64,000 nucleotides of DNA from contig NZ_CP108356.1 in the NCBI RefSeq assembly GCF_036237315.1, positions 2,910,501 through 2,974,500 on the forward strand, given 5' to 3'. The notes under the pieces are model-generated. The model made no database searches. It worked only from the letters and a program-made list of their open reading frames with translations, and was not told the DNA's origin. This DNA is from Streptomyces sp. NBC_01351 (GTDB taxonomy: Bacteria > Actinomycetota > Actinomycetes > Streptomycetales > Streptomycetaceae). Made by a program: the position numbers and the translations under genes. The first letter of the stretch is position 1, and each line of letters opens with the position of its first letter. Shown piece by piece: positions 43,949 through 52,459 of the stretch.

Positions 43949-44533
43949 TCAGTCCAGGGCGACCGCGCTGCGCAGCGGGTCCCGCAGATCTGTGCCGCGG
44001 GCGAGCCAGCGTTCCTGGAGGGCCGCCGCGCCGTGGACGCGCTTCCAGGCGGCCTCGTTCGCGGTCATCGGAAGAAGGGGGAGGAAGCGGACCGGGTCCA
44101 TGGGTTCGTCCAGTTCCAGGTCCTCCACCAGGCCCCCCGGTTCGGCCACGAGGACGGAGCTGAAGGCGGCCCCGTCCCAGAGCGGATCGCCCACGTCGAG
44201 CGAGGCGCCGGGGGCCACGATCAGGCCCTCCACCTGGGGGGAGGCCGCCAGCACGGCAAGCGGCCGGAGCAGCTTGTCGGTGGGTGCGATTCCCGCCCGT
44301 ACGGTCAGCACGAGCTCGGCGCGCGGACCGCGTACGGGGTCGGCGACGACGTCGGTCGGGTCGGTCATGGGGTGCGCGGACATCCCGAGGGTCGCGTACC
44401 GCACGAGGTCGCCCTCGGCGAAGCGGAGTACCTCGATGCGGTCGGTGCCCAGGAAGGTGACGGCGGCGCGGGCGTCGGGTTCGCCGAACGCGGAGCGCAG
44501 CCGGGCCTCGACGAGGGCCAGAATTTCTGCCAT
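43949..44533 (-). CDS. Suppressor-of-fused (SUFU)-domain protein
   Basis: This 194-residue protein has the bacterial SUFU pattern, VLRFAEGDLVRYATLGMSAHPM near the N-terminus, then RAELVLTVRAG and a C-terminal FLPLLPMTANEAAWKR. Bacterial SUFU-like proteins are often immunity or adaptor proteins, but here no toxin gene is adjacent. The ATG at 44533 is divergent from the corA leader. Confidence 0.8.
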   Translation of the reverse strand: MAEILALVEARLRSAFGEPDARAAVTFLGTDRIEVLRFAEGDLVRYATLGMSAHPMTDPTDVVADPVRGPRAELVLTVRAGIAPTDKLLRPLAVLAASPQVEGLIVAPGASLDVGDPLWDGAAFSSVLVAEPGGLVEDLELDEPMDPVRFLPLLPMTANEAAWKRVHGAAALQERWLARGTDLRDPLRSAVALD

Positions 44534-44915
44534 GGAGCGAGCATAGAACTCGTATCAGCCGGGTAAAGGGCGGGTCTTGACCATCCGTCGGCTGATAGTG
44601 TTGACAGCTGGTTCGGGCCGCACGCAGAAGTGCAGTTCAACGCTCCGGACGACAGGACGTCCCTCACGGGGGACCGGCCGGAGGAGGTGGGGCTGCGATG
44701 GATCGAAGTCGATCGTGCAGTACCGATCGCTCTTCCGCTTCCCTGACGGGCACTTCCCGCCCCCTGTGATCTTCTGATCAGTAGAAGAGCGACGGCGACA
44801 CGTCTTTTGTCCTCCCGTCCTGTTCCTTCCGCCTCGCCCCGGGCCCGCCCGCCCGCGCCCCGCGGAAGGTCTCCCACCCGTACGGTCCGCAGCCGTGCGC
44901 GCGAAGGAGCCTGCC
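44534..44915 (+). promoter_or_regulatory. 380-bp divergent region and corA leader
   Basis: This region holds the SUFU-like promoter and a long corA leader. It includes a 23-codon ORF with a strong ribosome site (44698-44769), a small hairpin CTTCT/AGAAG near 44771, GACG/CGTC followed by TTTTGTCC near 44800, and the stem CCTTCCGC/GCGGAAGG (44825-44869) just before the corA ribosome site. No known magnesium riboswitch was recognised. Confidence 0.5.
44698..44769 (+). CDS. 23-codon candidate leader peptide upstream of corA
   Basis: ATG at 44698 to TGA at 44767-44769 encodes MDRSRSCSTDRSSASLTGTS plus RPL. GGAGGAGG lies about 10-17 nt upstream. The peptide is unusually rich in Ser and Arg and ends with proline. 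Position and ribosome site suggest a translated leader controlling corA, but conservation has not been tested. Confidence 0.4.
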   Translation: MDRSRSCSTDRSSASLTGTSRPL

Positions 44916-46031
44916 ATGTCGATGCTGCCCTACCTGCGTGCGGCCGTCCGTCCGTCGCTCCGCAGGTCCACCCCCGTCCAGCCCGGCTACGACACCACCC
45001 GCGACCCGTCGGCGAGCAGCGCCGTGGTCGACTGCGCCGTGTACCGCGACGGCCGGCGCGCCCTCGGATCCGCCTGTCTGACGCCGCGTGAGGCGATGCG
45101 CAGGGTCCGCGAGGACGGCGGTTTCGCGTGGATCGGCCTGCACGAGCCGACCGAGGCCGAGTTCGCGGGGATCGCCGCCACCTTCGGGCTGCACCCCCTC
45201 GCCGTGGAGGACGCGGTCCACGCGCACCAGCGGCCGAAGCTGGAGCGGTACGACGACACCCTCTTCACCGTCTTCAAGACGATCCACTACGTCGAGCACG
45301 CCGAACTGACCGCCACCAGCGAGGTGGTGGAGACCGGCGAGGTGATGTGCTTCACCGGCCCCGACTTCGTCATCACCGTCCGGCACGGCGGCCAGGGCTC
45401 CCTGAAGGGACTGCGCCACCGCCTCCAGGACGACCCGGACCTCCTCTCCAAGGGCCCCTCCTCGGTCCTGCACTCCATCGCCGACCACGTCGTCGACGGC
45501 TACATCGCGGTCGCGGCGGCCGTCCAGGACGACATCGACGAGGTGGAGAGCGCGGTCTTCGCCGCCCCGGCCAAGGGCGTGGCGCGCGGCGGTGACGCGG
45601 GCCGGATCTACCAGCTCAAGCGCGAGGTGCTGGAGTTCAAGCGGGCGGTCTCCCCCCTGCTGCGGCCCATGGAGCTGCTGAGCGAGCGCCCGATGCGGCT
45701 GGTGGACCCGGACATCCAGAAGTACTTCCGGGACGTCGCCGACCACCTGGCACGCGTCCACGAGCAGGTCGTCGGCTTCGACGAGCTGCTGAACTCGATC
45801 CTCCAGGCCAATCTCGCGCAGGCGACGGTCGCCCAGAACGAGGACATGCGCAAGATCACCTCGTGGGCGGCGATCATCGCCGTGCCGACGATGATCTGCG
45901 GGGTGTACGGGATGAACTTCGAGCACATGCCCGAGCTCCAGTGGAAGTACGGCTATCCCCTCGTGATGGCCTCGATCGTCGGCATCTGTCTCACCATCCA
46001 CCGCGCCCTCCGACGCCACGGCTGGCTCTAG
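44916..46031 (+). CDS. corA: CorA-type magnesium/cobalt channel
   Basis: This 371-residue protein has the CorA cytosolic funnel domain (IGLHEPTEAEF, LHPLAVEDAVHAHQRPKLERYDD, FVITVRHG), a long stalk helix and two C-terminal transmembrane helices with the selectivity motif YGMNFEHMPE (GMN). It is a pentameric inner-membrane channel for Mg2+ (and Co2+/Ni2+). The ATG at 44916 has AAGGAG 7 nt upstream. It is followed 20 bp later by a hypothetical gene. corA also lies downstream of the sigE-htrA-tatB-mrp block in mycobacteria. Confidence 0.95.
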   Translation: MSMLPYLRAAVRPSLRRSTPVQPGYDTTRDPSASSAVVDCAVYRDGRRALGSACLTPREAMRRVREDGGFAWIGLHEPTEAEFAGIAATFGLHPLAVEDAVHAHQRPKLERYDDTLFTVFKTIHYVEHAELTATSEVVETGEVMCFTGPDFVITVRHGGQGSLKGLRHRLQDDPDLLSKGPSSVLHSIADHVVDGYIAVAAAVQDDIDEVESAVFAAPAKGVARGGDAGRIYQLKREVLEFKRAVSPLLRPMELLSERPMRLVDPDIQKYFRDVADHLARVHEQVVGFDELLNSILQANLAQATVAQNEDMRKITSWAAIIAVPTMICGVYGMNFEHMPELQWKYGYPLVMASIVGICLTIHRALRRHGWL

Positions 46032-46051
46032 GGGGTGGCTACTCTGTCCGC

Positions 46052-46564
46052 ATGACTCTCAGCACGCTCGACCTGGCCCTCGTCGAGGAGGCCACCAAGA
46101 AGTCCGGCCTGATCTGGGTCCGCGGCGCCGGGGCGGACCGTGCCCTGTGGCACGCCTGGGTGGACGGCTCGGCGTACGTGCTGGGCGACGGCCCCGGCGA
46201 GCAGCCCTTCCCCGGCCTCGCCGACGGTGCGGCCGCCGAAGTGACCGTCCGGAGCAAGGACAAGGGCGGCCGGCTCGTCGCGTGGACCGCGACCGTGCGC
46301 GAGCTCGCACCCCGCGGTGAGGAGTGGACGGCGGCGGTCGCCGAGCTCAAGGGCAAGCGGCTGAACGCCCCCGACTCGGAGGACATGACCGACCGCTGGG
46401 CGCGGGAGTGCCGGCTGCTCCGCCTCGAACCCCAGGCCCTGGGCACCCTCCCGACCGACTCCCTGGCCGCGGCCCCGCTCGCATCCCCGGCCATCACCCG
46501 CCACCCGATGCCGGCCCACCTGCCGAAGCTCCTCCTGAAGCGCAAGAAGCCCGCACAGGCCTGA
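46052..46564 (+). CDS. Hypothetical protein (170 aa)
   Basis: A 170-residue soluble protein beginning MTLSTLDLALVEEATKKSG. It has a beta-rich middle (ALWHAWVDGSAYVLGDGPGEQ, then VTVRSKDKGGRLVAWTA) that loosely recalls the flavin-reductase/PNPOx split barrel. It ends in a basic tail KLLLKRKKPAQA. I cannot confirm a cofactor-binding motif. The ATG at 46052 is 20 bp after corA, so the two genes probably share a transcript. Confidence 0.65.
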   Translation: MTLSTLDLALVEEATKKSGLIWVRGAGADRALWHAWVDGSAYVLGDGPGEQPFPGLADGAAAEVTVRSKDKGGRLVAWTATVRELAPRGEEWTAAVAELKGKRLNAPDSEDMTDRWARECRLLRLEPQALGTLPTDSLAAAPLASPAITRHPMPAHLPKLLLKRKKPAQA

Positions 46565-46598
46565 CACCGGCCGGCTGTGACGGGGTCGGGTGTGTGTC

Positions 46599-46685
46599 GG
46601 GGCGTCCCCGCAGGGCGTCGAACGCAACCGCCCTCGGCCCACCGACCCCTGGAAAGGTTCGACGCCCGAGGAGACGCCCCGGCGC
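46599..46685. repeat. 87-nt two-stem repeat, copy 2
   Basis: Same outer GGGGCGTC/GACGCCCC and inner GGGCGTCGAAC/GTTCGACGCCC stems as the copy at 26652-26738. It is placed between the convergent hypothetical gene and lipoprotein gene, where it may act as a terminator. Differences from copy 1 are confined to the loop. Confidence 0.8.
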
Positions 46686-46733
46686 AGCCGACCCCCCGCG
46701 CCGGCACCCCCCACTCCGCACCGCCCCGCGAGG

Positions 46734-47534
46734 CTACGGCTTCGTAGGGTTGGCCCCCTGGCCCGTGCCCTTGGACGGCGCCGGTGCCGGCGCGGAGCCG
46801 CCACCACCCTGGTCCTTGGTGGTCGGCAGCTGCGACCCGTAGTCCACCGTCTGGTCCTGCGCCGGCGGGTCCAGCGGGAACGCCTTGCCCCACTCCGCGA
46901 GCTCCACCCGCCCCGCGCCGCCCGCGCGTTCCATGAGCAGCGGGTACGGGGTCCCCTCCAGGGAGACCGACAGCTTGCCGCCCTTGCCCTCGTCCGCCGT
47001 GACCTGGACCGCGCGGGTCTGGCCGACCTTGGTGTAGTCGCCCTTGGCGAGCTTGCCCTCAAGACCGAGCAGCCCGTCCAGCAGGACCTGCATGTCGGTG
47101 AACCCGCGGAACTGCTTGTACGCGGGGTCGCTCTCGGGCACCTTCACGTACTTGTCGCCGAGCTTGCCGGCCGAGTCGGACTGGCCCCAGAACGCGGCGC
47201 TCGCCTTCAGGTACAGCTGCTCCCCCACCCGCAGCAGCTGGAAGGTGTCGTCCTGCGACTTCACCTCGCCCGATCCGCCCTCCGACTTCAGCCGCATGTC
47301 GAGGGTGAAGGACTTGCCGCCGCTCACCAGCGTGCCGGACAGGTGGACCGAGCCGGCGCCCGTCGCGGCGGCCTTCGCCTTCTCCTCGATCTTGTCGGCG
47401 GAGAGCTTGCCTACCCCGTTCGTGCCCTCGTCCGGATCCGATCCGCAGCCCGTGCCGGTGACGGCGAGTCCCGCGCACAACGCACCGATGAAGGCGGCCC
47501 GACGCAGGCGCGCGGCAGGGAAGTAGGCGGTCAC
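46734..47534 (-). CDS. Secreted lipoprotein, LppX/LprAFG-like
   Basis: This 266-residue protein has a signal sequence with a hydrophobic core and a lipobox-like GTGC near residue 30. It then shows the pattern of the LppX/LprG family: SADKIEEKAKAAATGAGSVHLSG, SFTLDMRLKSE and VGEQLYLKASAAFWG. These proteins have a half-barrel fold that carries lipids in mycobacteria. A Gly/Ala/Pro-rich tail follows. The start is GTG at 47534. It is divergent from the MgtE-N/CBS gene. Confidence 0.8.
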   Translation of the reverse strand: MTAYFPAARLRRAAFIGALCAGLAVTGTGCGSDPDEGTNGVGKLSADKIEEKAKAAATGAGSVHLSGTLVSGGKSFTLDMRLKSEGGSGEVKSQDDTFQLLRVGEQLYLKASAAFWGQSDSAGKLGDKYVKVPESDPAYKQFRGFTDMQVLLDGLLGLEGKLAKGDYTKVGQTRAVQVTADEGKGGKLSVSLEGTPYPLLMERAGGAGRVELAEWGKAFPLDPPAQDQTVDYGSQLPTTKDQGGGGSAPAPAPSKGTGQGANPTKP

Positions 47535-47722
47535 GGGCAGGTGCCTCTCGTCGGTCGTTCTGCGAGCAGCAGGCAGCGTACCGGGCGGCGCACGGCCGGC
47601 CGTGACCGCGCCCCGGCTACCTGGGGCCCCCGGGCGGACCGCCCCACCAGGACGCTTGCACCGGGCACGGGCTAGCCTGAGGGGCGGCAGGACTGTTGAG
47701 GGACGCTCTAGGAGGCGCTCGG

Positions 47723-48994
47723 ATGGCTGGTGGCGCCCCGCGGATCTTCGTCTCGCATCTGTCGGGTGTGCCCGTGTTCGACCCCAACGGCGACCAGGTC
47801 GGGCGGGTCCGCGACCTCGTGGCGATGCTGCGCGTCGGCGGCCGGCCGCCGCGCCTGCTGGGGCTGGTGGTCGAGGTGGTCAGCCGGCGCCGGATCTTTC
47901 TGCCGATGACCCGGGTCACGGGCGTGGAGTCCGGGCAGGTCATCACCACCGGTGTCGTCAACATGCGGCGCTTCGAGCAGCGCCCCACCGAACGGCTGGT
48001 CCTCGGCGAGCTGCTCGACCGCCGGGTGCAGCTGACCGCGACCGGCGAGGAGGTCACCGTCCTCGACGTGGCCATCCAGCAGCTGCCGGCCCGCCGGGAC
48101 TGGGAGATCGACCGGATCTTCGTACGCAAGGGCAAGGGCGGCGCACTGCGCCGGCGCGGCGAGACCCTGACGGTGGAGTGGTCGGCGGTGACGGGCTTCT
48201 CCCTGGAGGAGCACGGGCAGGGCGCCGAGAACCTGGTCGCCACCTTCGAGCAGATGCGCCCGGCCGACGTGGCGAACGTCCTGCACCACCTGACGCCGAA
48301 GCGGCGCGCCGAGGTGGCCAACGCCCTCGACGACGACCGGCTCGCGGACGTCATGGAGGAGCTCCCCGAGGACGAGCAGGTGGAGATCCTCGGCAAGCTC
48401 AAGGAGGAGCGCGCCGCGGACGTCCTGGAGGCGATGGACCCGGACGACGCGGCGGACCTGCTGTCCGAGCTGCCGGAGGTCGACAAGGAGCGGCTGCTGA
48501 CGCTGATGCAGCCGGACGACGCGGCCGACGTGCGGCGCCTGCTGTCCTACGAGGAGAACACCGCCGGCGGTCTGATGACCACCGAGCCGATCGTGCTGCG
48601 CCCGGACGCGACCGTCGCGGACGCGCTGGCCCGCGTACGGCAGGCGGACCTGTCGCCGGCACTGGCGGCGCAGGTGTACGTGTGCCGGCCGCCGGACGAG
48701 ACGCCGACGGGCAAGTACCTGGGCACGGTGCACTTCCAGAGGCTGCTGCGCGATCCTCCGTTCACGCTGGTCAGCTCGATCGTGGACACGGACCTGCCGC
48801 CGCTGCGGCCGGACGCCTCGTTGCCCGCCGTGACCACGCACCTCGCCGCCTACAACATGGTCGCGGTGCCGGTCGTCGACGAGAGCGGCTCGCTGCTCGG
48901 CGCGGTGACGGTGGACGACGTACTGGACCACCTGCTGCCGGACGACTGGCGGGAGACGGACTTCCACTCCGAGGAGGCCGTGGGTGGGCACTGA
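47723..48994 (+). CDS. MgtE N-terminal plus CBS domain protein without membrane channel
   Basis: A 423-residue soluble protein. A PRC-barrel-like N-terminal region (FVSHLSGVPVFDPNGDQVGRV) comes first. The MgtE intracellular N domain follows (ALDDDRLADVMEELPEDEQ, EAMDPDDAADLLSELPE, LMQPDDAADVRRLLSYEENTAGGLMT), then a CBS pair ending VPVVDESGSLLGAVTVDDVLDHLL. In MgtE these domains sense Mg2+ and gate the channel, but no transmembrane part is present here. It could be a Mg2+ sensor or partner; corA is nearby. The ATG at 47723 has AGGAGG 7 nt upstream. It overlaps the next gene by 11 nt. Confidence 0.85.
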   Translation: MAGGAPRIFVSHLSGVPVFDPNGDQVGRVRDLVAMLRVGGRPPRLLGLVVEVVSRRRIFLPMTRVTGVESGQVITTGVVNMRRFEQRPTERLVLGELLDRRVQLTATGEEVTVLDVAIQQLPARRDWEIDRIFVRKGKGGALRRRGETLTVEWSAVTGFSLEEHGQGAENLVATFEQMRPADVANVLHHLTPKRRAEVANALDDDRLADVMEELPEDEQVEILGKLKEERAADVLEAMDPDDAADLLSELPEVDKERLLTLMQPDDAADVRRLLSYEENTAGGLMTTEPIVLRPDATVADALARVRQADLSPALAAQVYVCRPPDETPTGKYLGTVHFQRLLRDPPFTLVSSIVDTDLPPLRPDASLPAVTTHLAAYNMVAVPVVDESGSLLGAVTVDDVLDHLLPDDWRETDFHSEEAVGGH

Positions 48995-49679
48995 GCGAGG
49001 GCGCTTCGAGCGGGGGCGCGGCGAGCAGGCGCGCGAGCGGCGCCGGGAGCAGATCCGGGAGCGGCGCGAGCAGGCGCGGACGCAAGCGCGCGAGCAGGGG
49101 CTGGCGGCGGAAGCGGCGGAGCGTTCCGCCGAGCGCGCCGGGAAGTCCGGCCCGAGCGCCGGGGCGAGCGCGCTGACCCGGTCGCGGGTCCGTCTCGACC
49201 TGCCGCGGCCGTCACGGCGGCGGCTGCTGCCGGAGTACGACCCGGAGGCCTTCGGCAAGCTCTCGGAGAAGGTCGCGCGGTTCCTCGGCACGGGCCGGTT
49301 CATCGTCTGGATGACGCTGGTCATCATCGTCTGGGTGCTGTGGAACGTCTTCGCGCCGAAGGAGCTGCGCTTCGACGAGTTCCCGTTCATCTTCCTGACG
49401 CTGATGCTCTCGCTCCAGGCCTCGTACGCGGCCCCGCTGATCCTGCTCGCGCAGAACCGGCAGGACGACCGGGACCGGGTCAACCTGGAGCAGGACCGCA
49501 AGCAGAACGAGCGCTCCATCGCCGACACCGAGTACCTGACGCGGGAGATCGCGGCCCTGCGGATGGGCCTGGGCGAGGTCGCCACGCGCGACTGGATCCG
49601 GTCCGAGTTCCAGGACCTGATCAAGGAGATGGACGAGCGGCGGCTATTCCCCGCCGAACGTGACGAAGGCGACCGCTGA
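48984..49679 (+). CDS. DUF1003 membrane protein
   Basis: This 231-residue protein has a highly charged Arg/Glu-rich N-terminus (residues 1-75), then two transmembrane helices (FIVWMTLVIIVWVLWNVF and FIFLTLMLSLQASYAAPLIL) followed by NRQDDRDRVNLEQDRKQNE, the DUF1003 signature, and a coiled C-terminus. The function is unknown. The GTG start overlaps the MgtE-N/CBS gene, so the two are translationally coupled, suggesting joint action in ion homeostasis. Confidence 0.85.
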   Translation: MGTERGRFERGRGEQARERRREQIRERREQARTQAREQGLAAEAAERSAERAGKSGPSAGASALTRSRVRLDLPRPSRRRLLPEYDPEAFGKLSEKVARFLGTGRFIVWMTLVIIVWVLWNVFAPKELRFDEFPFIFLTLMLSLQASYAAPLILLAQNRQDDRDRVNLEQDRKQNERSIADTEYLTREIAALRMGLGEVATRDWIRSEFQDLIKEMDERRLFPAERDEGDR

Positions 49680-49721
49680 CGGGCTTTCCCGAGGCCTGCT
49701 ACCGAGCCGTACCATCGGGGC

Positions 49722-50888
49722 ATGGCTACCGACACAAGCTCCACCGCCGCCGCCGTGCCCGAGCAGGACGCGATCCTGGACGCGCTGGCGACGGTGAACG
49801 ACCCCGAGATCCACCGGCCGATCACCGAGCTCGGCATGGTCAAATCGGTGGAGATCGGCGACGGCGGAGCGGTCGCCGTCACCGTCTACCTGACCGTGTC
49901 GGGCTGTCCCATGCGCGAGACCATCACCAAGCTGGTCACCGAGGCCGTCGAGAAGGTCGCGGGCGTCACCTCCGTCGCCGTCACCCTCGACGTGATGAGC
50001 GACGAGCAGCGCAAGGAGCTGGCGGCCACGCTGCGCGGCGGCACCGCCGAGCGCGAGGTCCCGTTCGCCAAGCCGGGCTCGCTGACCCGTGTGTACGCGG
50101 TCGCGTCCGGCAAGGGCGGCGTGGGCAAGTCCTCGGTCACCGTCAACCTGGCCGCGGCGATGGCGGCGGACGGTCTGAAGGTCGGCGTGGTCGACGCGGA
50201 CATCTACGGCCACAGCGTGCCGCGCATGCTGGGCGTCGACGGCCGCCCCACCCAGGTCGAGAACATGATCATGCCGCCGTCCGCGCACGGCGTGAAGGTC
50301 ATCTCCATCGGCATGTTCACCCCGGGCAACGCGCCGGTGGTGTGGCGCGGCCCGATGCTGCACCGCGCGCTCCAGCAGTTCCTGGCCGACGTGTTCTGGG
50401 GCGACCTGGACGTACTGCTGCTGGACCTGCCGCCGGGCACGGGTGACATCGCGATCTCGGTGGCCCAGCTGGTGCCCAACGCCGAGATCCTCGTGGTCAC
50501 CACCCCGCAGCAGGCCGCGGCCGTGGTCGCGGAGCGGGCCGGCTCGATCGCCGTACAGACCCACCAGAAGATCGTCGGCGTCGTCGAGAACATGTCGGGC
50601 CTGCCGTGCCCGCACTGCGACGAGATGGTCGACGTGTTCGGCTCGGGCGGCGGCCAGAAGGTCGCCGACGGCCTGACGAAGACGATCGGCGCGACGGTCC
50701 CGGTGCTCGGCTCCATCCCGATCGACGTGCGCCTGCGCGAGGGCGGCGACGAGGGCAAGCCCGTCGTCTTGTCCGACCCGGACTCCCCGGCCGGCGCGGC
50801 CCTGCGCGCCATCGCCGGCAAGCTCGGCGGCCGCGCCCGAGGCCTCTCGGGCATGTCCCTGGGCATCACCCCGAGGAACAAGTTCTGA
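49722..50888 (+). CDS. mrp: Mrp/ApbC-type Fe-S cluster carrier ATPase
   Basis: This 388-residue protein has an N-terminal MIP18/DUF59 domain (VNDPEIHRPITELGMV, GCPMRETI), then a ParA-like P-loop domain with the deviant Walker A GKGGVGKSSV and DADIYGHSVPRML. A C-terminal CPHC motif would bind the bridging [4Fe-4S] cluster at a dimer interface. It carries and transfers Fe-S clusters to apoproteins in the cytoplasm. The ATG at 49722 is 42 bp after the DUF1003 gene. It may supply clusters for AdnA- or WblC-type proteins, but no direct evidence is seen. Confidence 0.93.
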   Translation: MATDTSSTAAAVPEQDAILDALATVNDPEIHRPITELGMVKSVEIGDGGAVAVTVYLTVSGCPMRETITKLVTEAVEKVAGVTSVAVTLDVMSDEQRKELAATLRGGTAEREVPFAKPGSLTRVYAVASGKGGVGKSSVTVNLAAAMAADGLKVGVVDADIYGHSVPRMLGVDGRPTQVENMIMPPSAHGVKVISIGMFTPGNAPVVWRGPMLHRALQQFLADVFWGDLDVLLLDLPPGTGDIAISVAQLVPNAEILVVTTPQQAAAVVAERAGSIAVQTHQKIVGVVENMSGLPCPHCDEMVDVFGSGGGQKVADGLTKTIGATVPVLGSIPIDVRLREGGDEGKPVVLSDPDSPAGAALRAIAGKLGGRARGLSGMSLGITPRNKF

Positions 50889-50976
50889 TCTGACCGAGGT
50901 GTGGGCAATCGTGCCGCAGGGCGGCACGGGTGGGCACACCGGCACCACAGGCGGCCCGCACGGGCCGCGCAGCGCA

Positions 50977-51004
50977 AAGGGCACCGCCGACCAGCGGTGC
51001 CCTT
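50977..51004. terminator. Terminator between mrp and the hypothetical gene
   Basis: The 11-bp stem AAGGGCACCGC/GCGGTGCCCTT with a 6-nt loop lies between convergent genes. Confidence 0.85.
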
Positions 51005-51026
51005 CCGCTTACCCGCACCGGTCGGG

Positions 51027-51782
51027 CTACTCGTACGCCCCGAGGTCGGCGATCACCGAGAACCCGAGCCCGTACGCGCTCATCCCCCGCCCGTACGCAC
51101 CCAGATGGACGCCGCCCCGCGTGGACCCGGCGAGCACCCACCCGAACTCCGACTCACGGTAGTGAAACGGCGTCGGCTCGCCGTCCACCGGCAGCGACAG
51201 CGTCGACCAGTCCTCGCCGCCCAGATCGTCGGCGAGCTCCCACGCGGCCTCCGTCTGCTGGTCCAGCCAGTCGTTGCGCAGGGAGTGGTCCATCTGCCCC
51301 GGCCAGCTGTAGGCCAGCAGTCCGGAGCCGGCCAGCCAGGCCGCCGAGGAGACCGAGGTGGCTTCCAGGACGCCGGTGCCGTCACCGCTGCGGCGCAGCG
51401 GGTTGCTCGCGACGGTGACGACCACCGCGAAGCGCTCCTTCTCGCCGGTGGCGATCTCACCGCGGGCGGACGGCTCGTCGCCGTGGCCGGTGGAGCCGTG
51501 CTCCACGGTGCCGTCGGCGCCGGTGCCGACCTGCATGAGCCAGCGGGGGCCGCTGAAGGCCCCGTCCAGCCCGTACCAGGGGAAGTCGGCCCTCAGGTAG
51601 CCCTCGGCGGTCCGGCGGGCCGCCGGGACGGGCGCGGTGGCATCCTGCGGCGGCTGCTGCGGCTGCGGTTGCTGCGTTTGTTGCGGGGCGGTCTGCGGAT
51701 CCTGTGCGGGTTCGGCGGCGGGGGCGGGCGCGGCGGCCTCGGCGGTCTGCGCACCTACCCGGCTACTGCTCGTCGTCTCCAT
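51027..51782 (-). CDS. Hypothetical protein with Gln/Pro-rich N-terminus
   Basis: This 251-residue protein has an N-terminal low-complexity Ala/Pro/Gln tract (residues 10-55). A beta-rich globular domain follows, with many Trp/Gly (LRADFPWYGLDGAFSGPRW, SEFGWVLAGSTRGGVHLGAYG). No membrane helix or signal peptide is present. The family is unknown to me. The ATG at 51782 is upstream of an isolated gene flanked by a terminator and the tatB region. It has normal codon usage. Confidence 0.7.
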   Translation of the reverse strand: METTSSSRVGAQTAEAAAPAPAAEPAQDPQTAPQQTQQPQPQQPPQDATAPVPAARRTAEGYLRADFPWYGLDGAFSGPRWLMQVGTGADGTVEHGSTGHGDEPSARGEIATGEKERFAVVVTVASNPLRRSGDGTGVLEATSVSSAAWLAGSGLLAYSWPGQMDHSLRNDWLDQQTEAAWELADDLGGEDWSTLSLPVDGEPTPFHYRESEFGWVLAGSTRGGVHLGAYGRGMSAYGLGFSVIADLGAYE

Positions 51783-51894
51783 GGGGCGGCCTCTCGTTCC
51801 GTGGGGTCCGGAACGGCCCGCCCCCCTCGGGCGTCCTACATCCGGACAGATGGAGGATAGCCATCGGACCCCGGATCGTCGGGCAGGCGCAATC

Positions 51895-52341
51895 TCAGGT
51901 GGCGTCGGCGTCGAAGCGGGAGCGCTGGTCGACGGCGGGCGCGGCGGGCTTCTTCAGCAGGTCCGGGCCGGCGCCGGCGGGCGTGGCGGCGGCACCCGGG
52001 GAGGCGGCAGCCGGGTCGGCCTCCTTGCTGTTGACGGCGTCGGTGACGTCGTTCAGCTCCTTGCGGAGGTCGAAGCTGGTCCGGATCTCCTTGAGGTCCT
52101 CGTTCTCCGTCAGCTGCTTGCGGATGAAGTTCTTCGGGTTCAGGTCCTCGAACTCGAAGTCCTTGAATTCCGGGCCGAGTTCGGAGCGGATGTCCTGCTT
52201 GGCGCTGTCGGAGAACGCGCGGATCTTCCGGATGACCCCGGAGACGTCCTGGATGACCTTGGGCAGCTTGTCCGGTCCGAAGACGAGGATGGCGAGCACC
52301 ACGATCGTGACCAGTTCGAGTGCGCCTATGTCGTTGAACAC
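51895..52341 (-). CDS. tatB: Twin-arginine translocase subunit TatB
   Basis: This 148-residue protein has a short N-terminal transmembrane helix (ALELVTIVVLAILVFGPDKLP) with the conserved Glu near residue 9 and the FGPDKLP hinge, followed by an amphipathic helix and a long acidic/Ala-rich tail, as in TatB. It recognises Tat signal peptides with TatC. The start is GTG at 52341. It lies downstream of the HtrA-like protease, as in the mycobacterial sigE-rseA-htrA-tatB order. Confidence 0.92.
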   Translation of the reverse strand: MFNDIGALELVTIVVLAILVFGPDKLPKVIQDVSGVIRKIRAFSDSAKQDIRSELGPEFKDFEFEDLNPKNFIRKQLTENEDLKEIRTSFDLRKELNDVTDAVNSKEADPAAASPGAAATPAGAGPDLLKKPAAPAVDQRSRFDADAT

Positions 52342-52459
52342 CTTGCCGCTCCTCGGCTCTCTGTCACTGCGGGCCCCGACACACGGTACCCGGCCTTCTC
52401 CGCGCGCCCATACCCGCGTGAGCGCCCGGTACTGGTTTCACCCGCCCGTCATGCGGTGC

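Noticed and set aside
43949..44533. SUFU-like and SMI1/KNR4-like proteins as parts of a polymorphic toxin system
   Set aside because: Both families include immunity proteins, but no toxin, secretion or repeat-containing effector gene lies next to either one.
44577..44777. 66-codon plus-strand ORF in the corA leader
   Set aside because: It lacks a ribosome site and overlaps the better-supported 23-codon leader ORF in another frame; composition is not gene-like.
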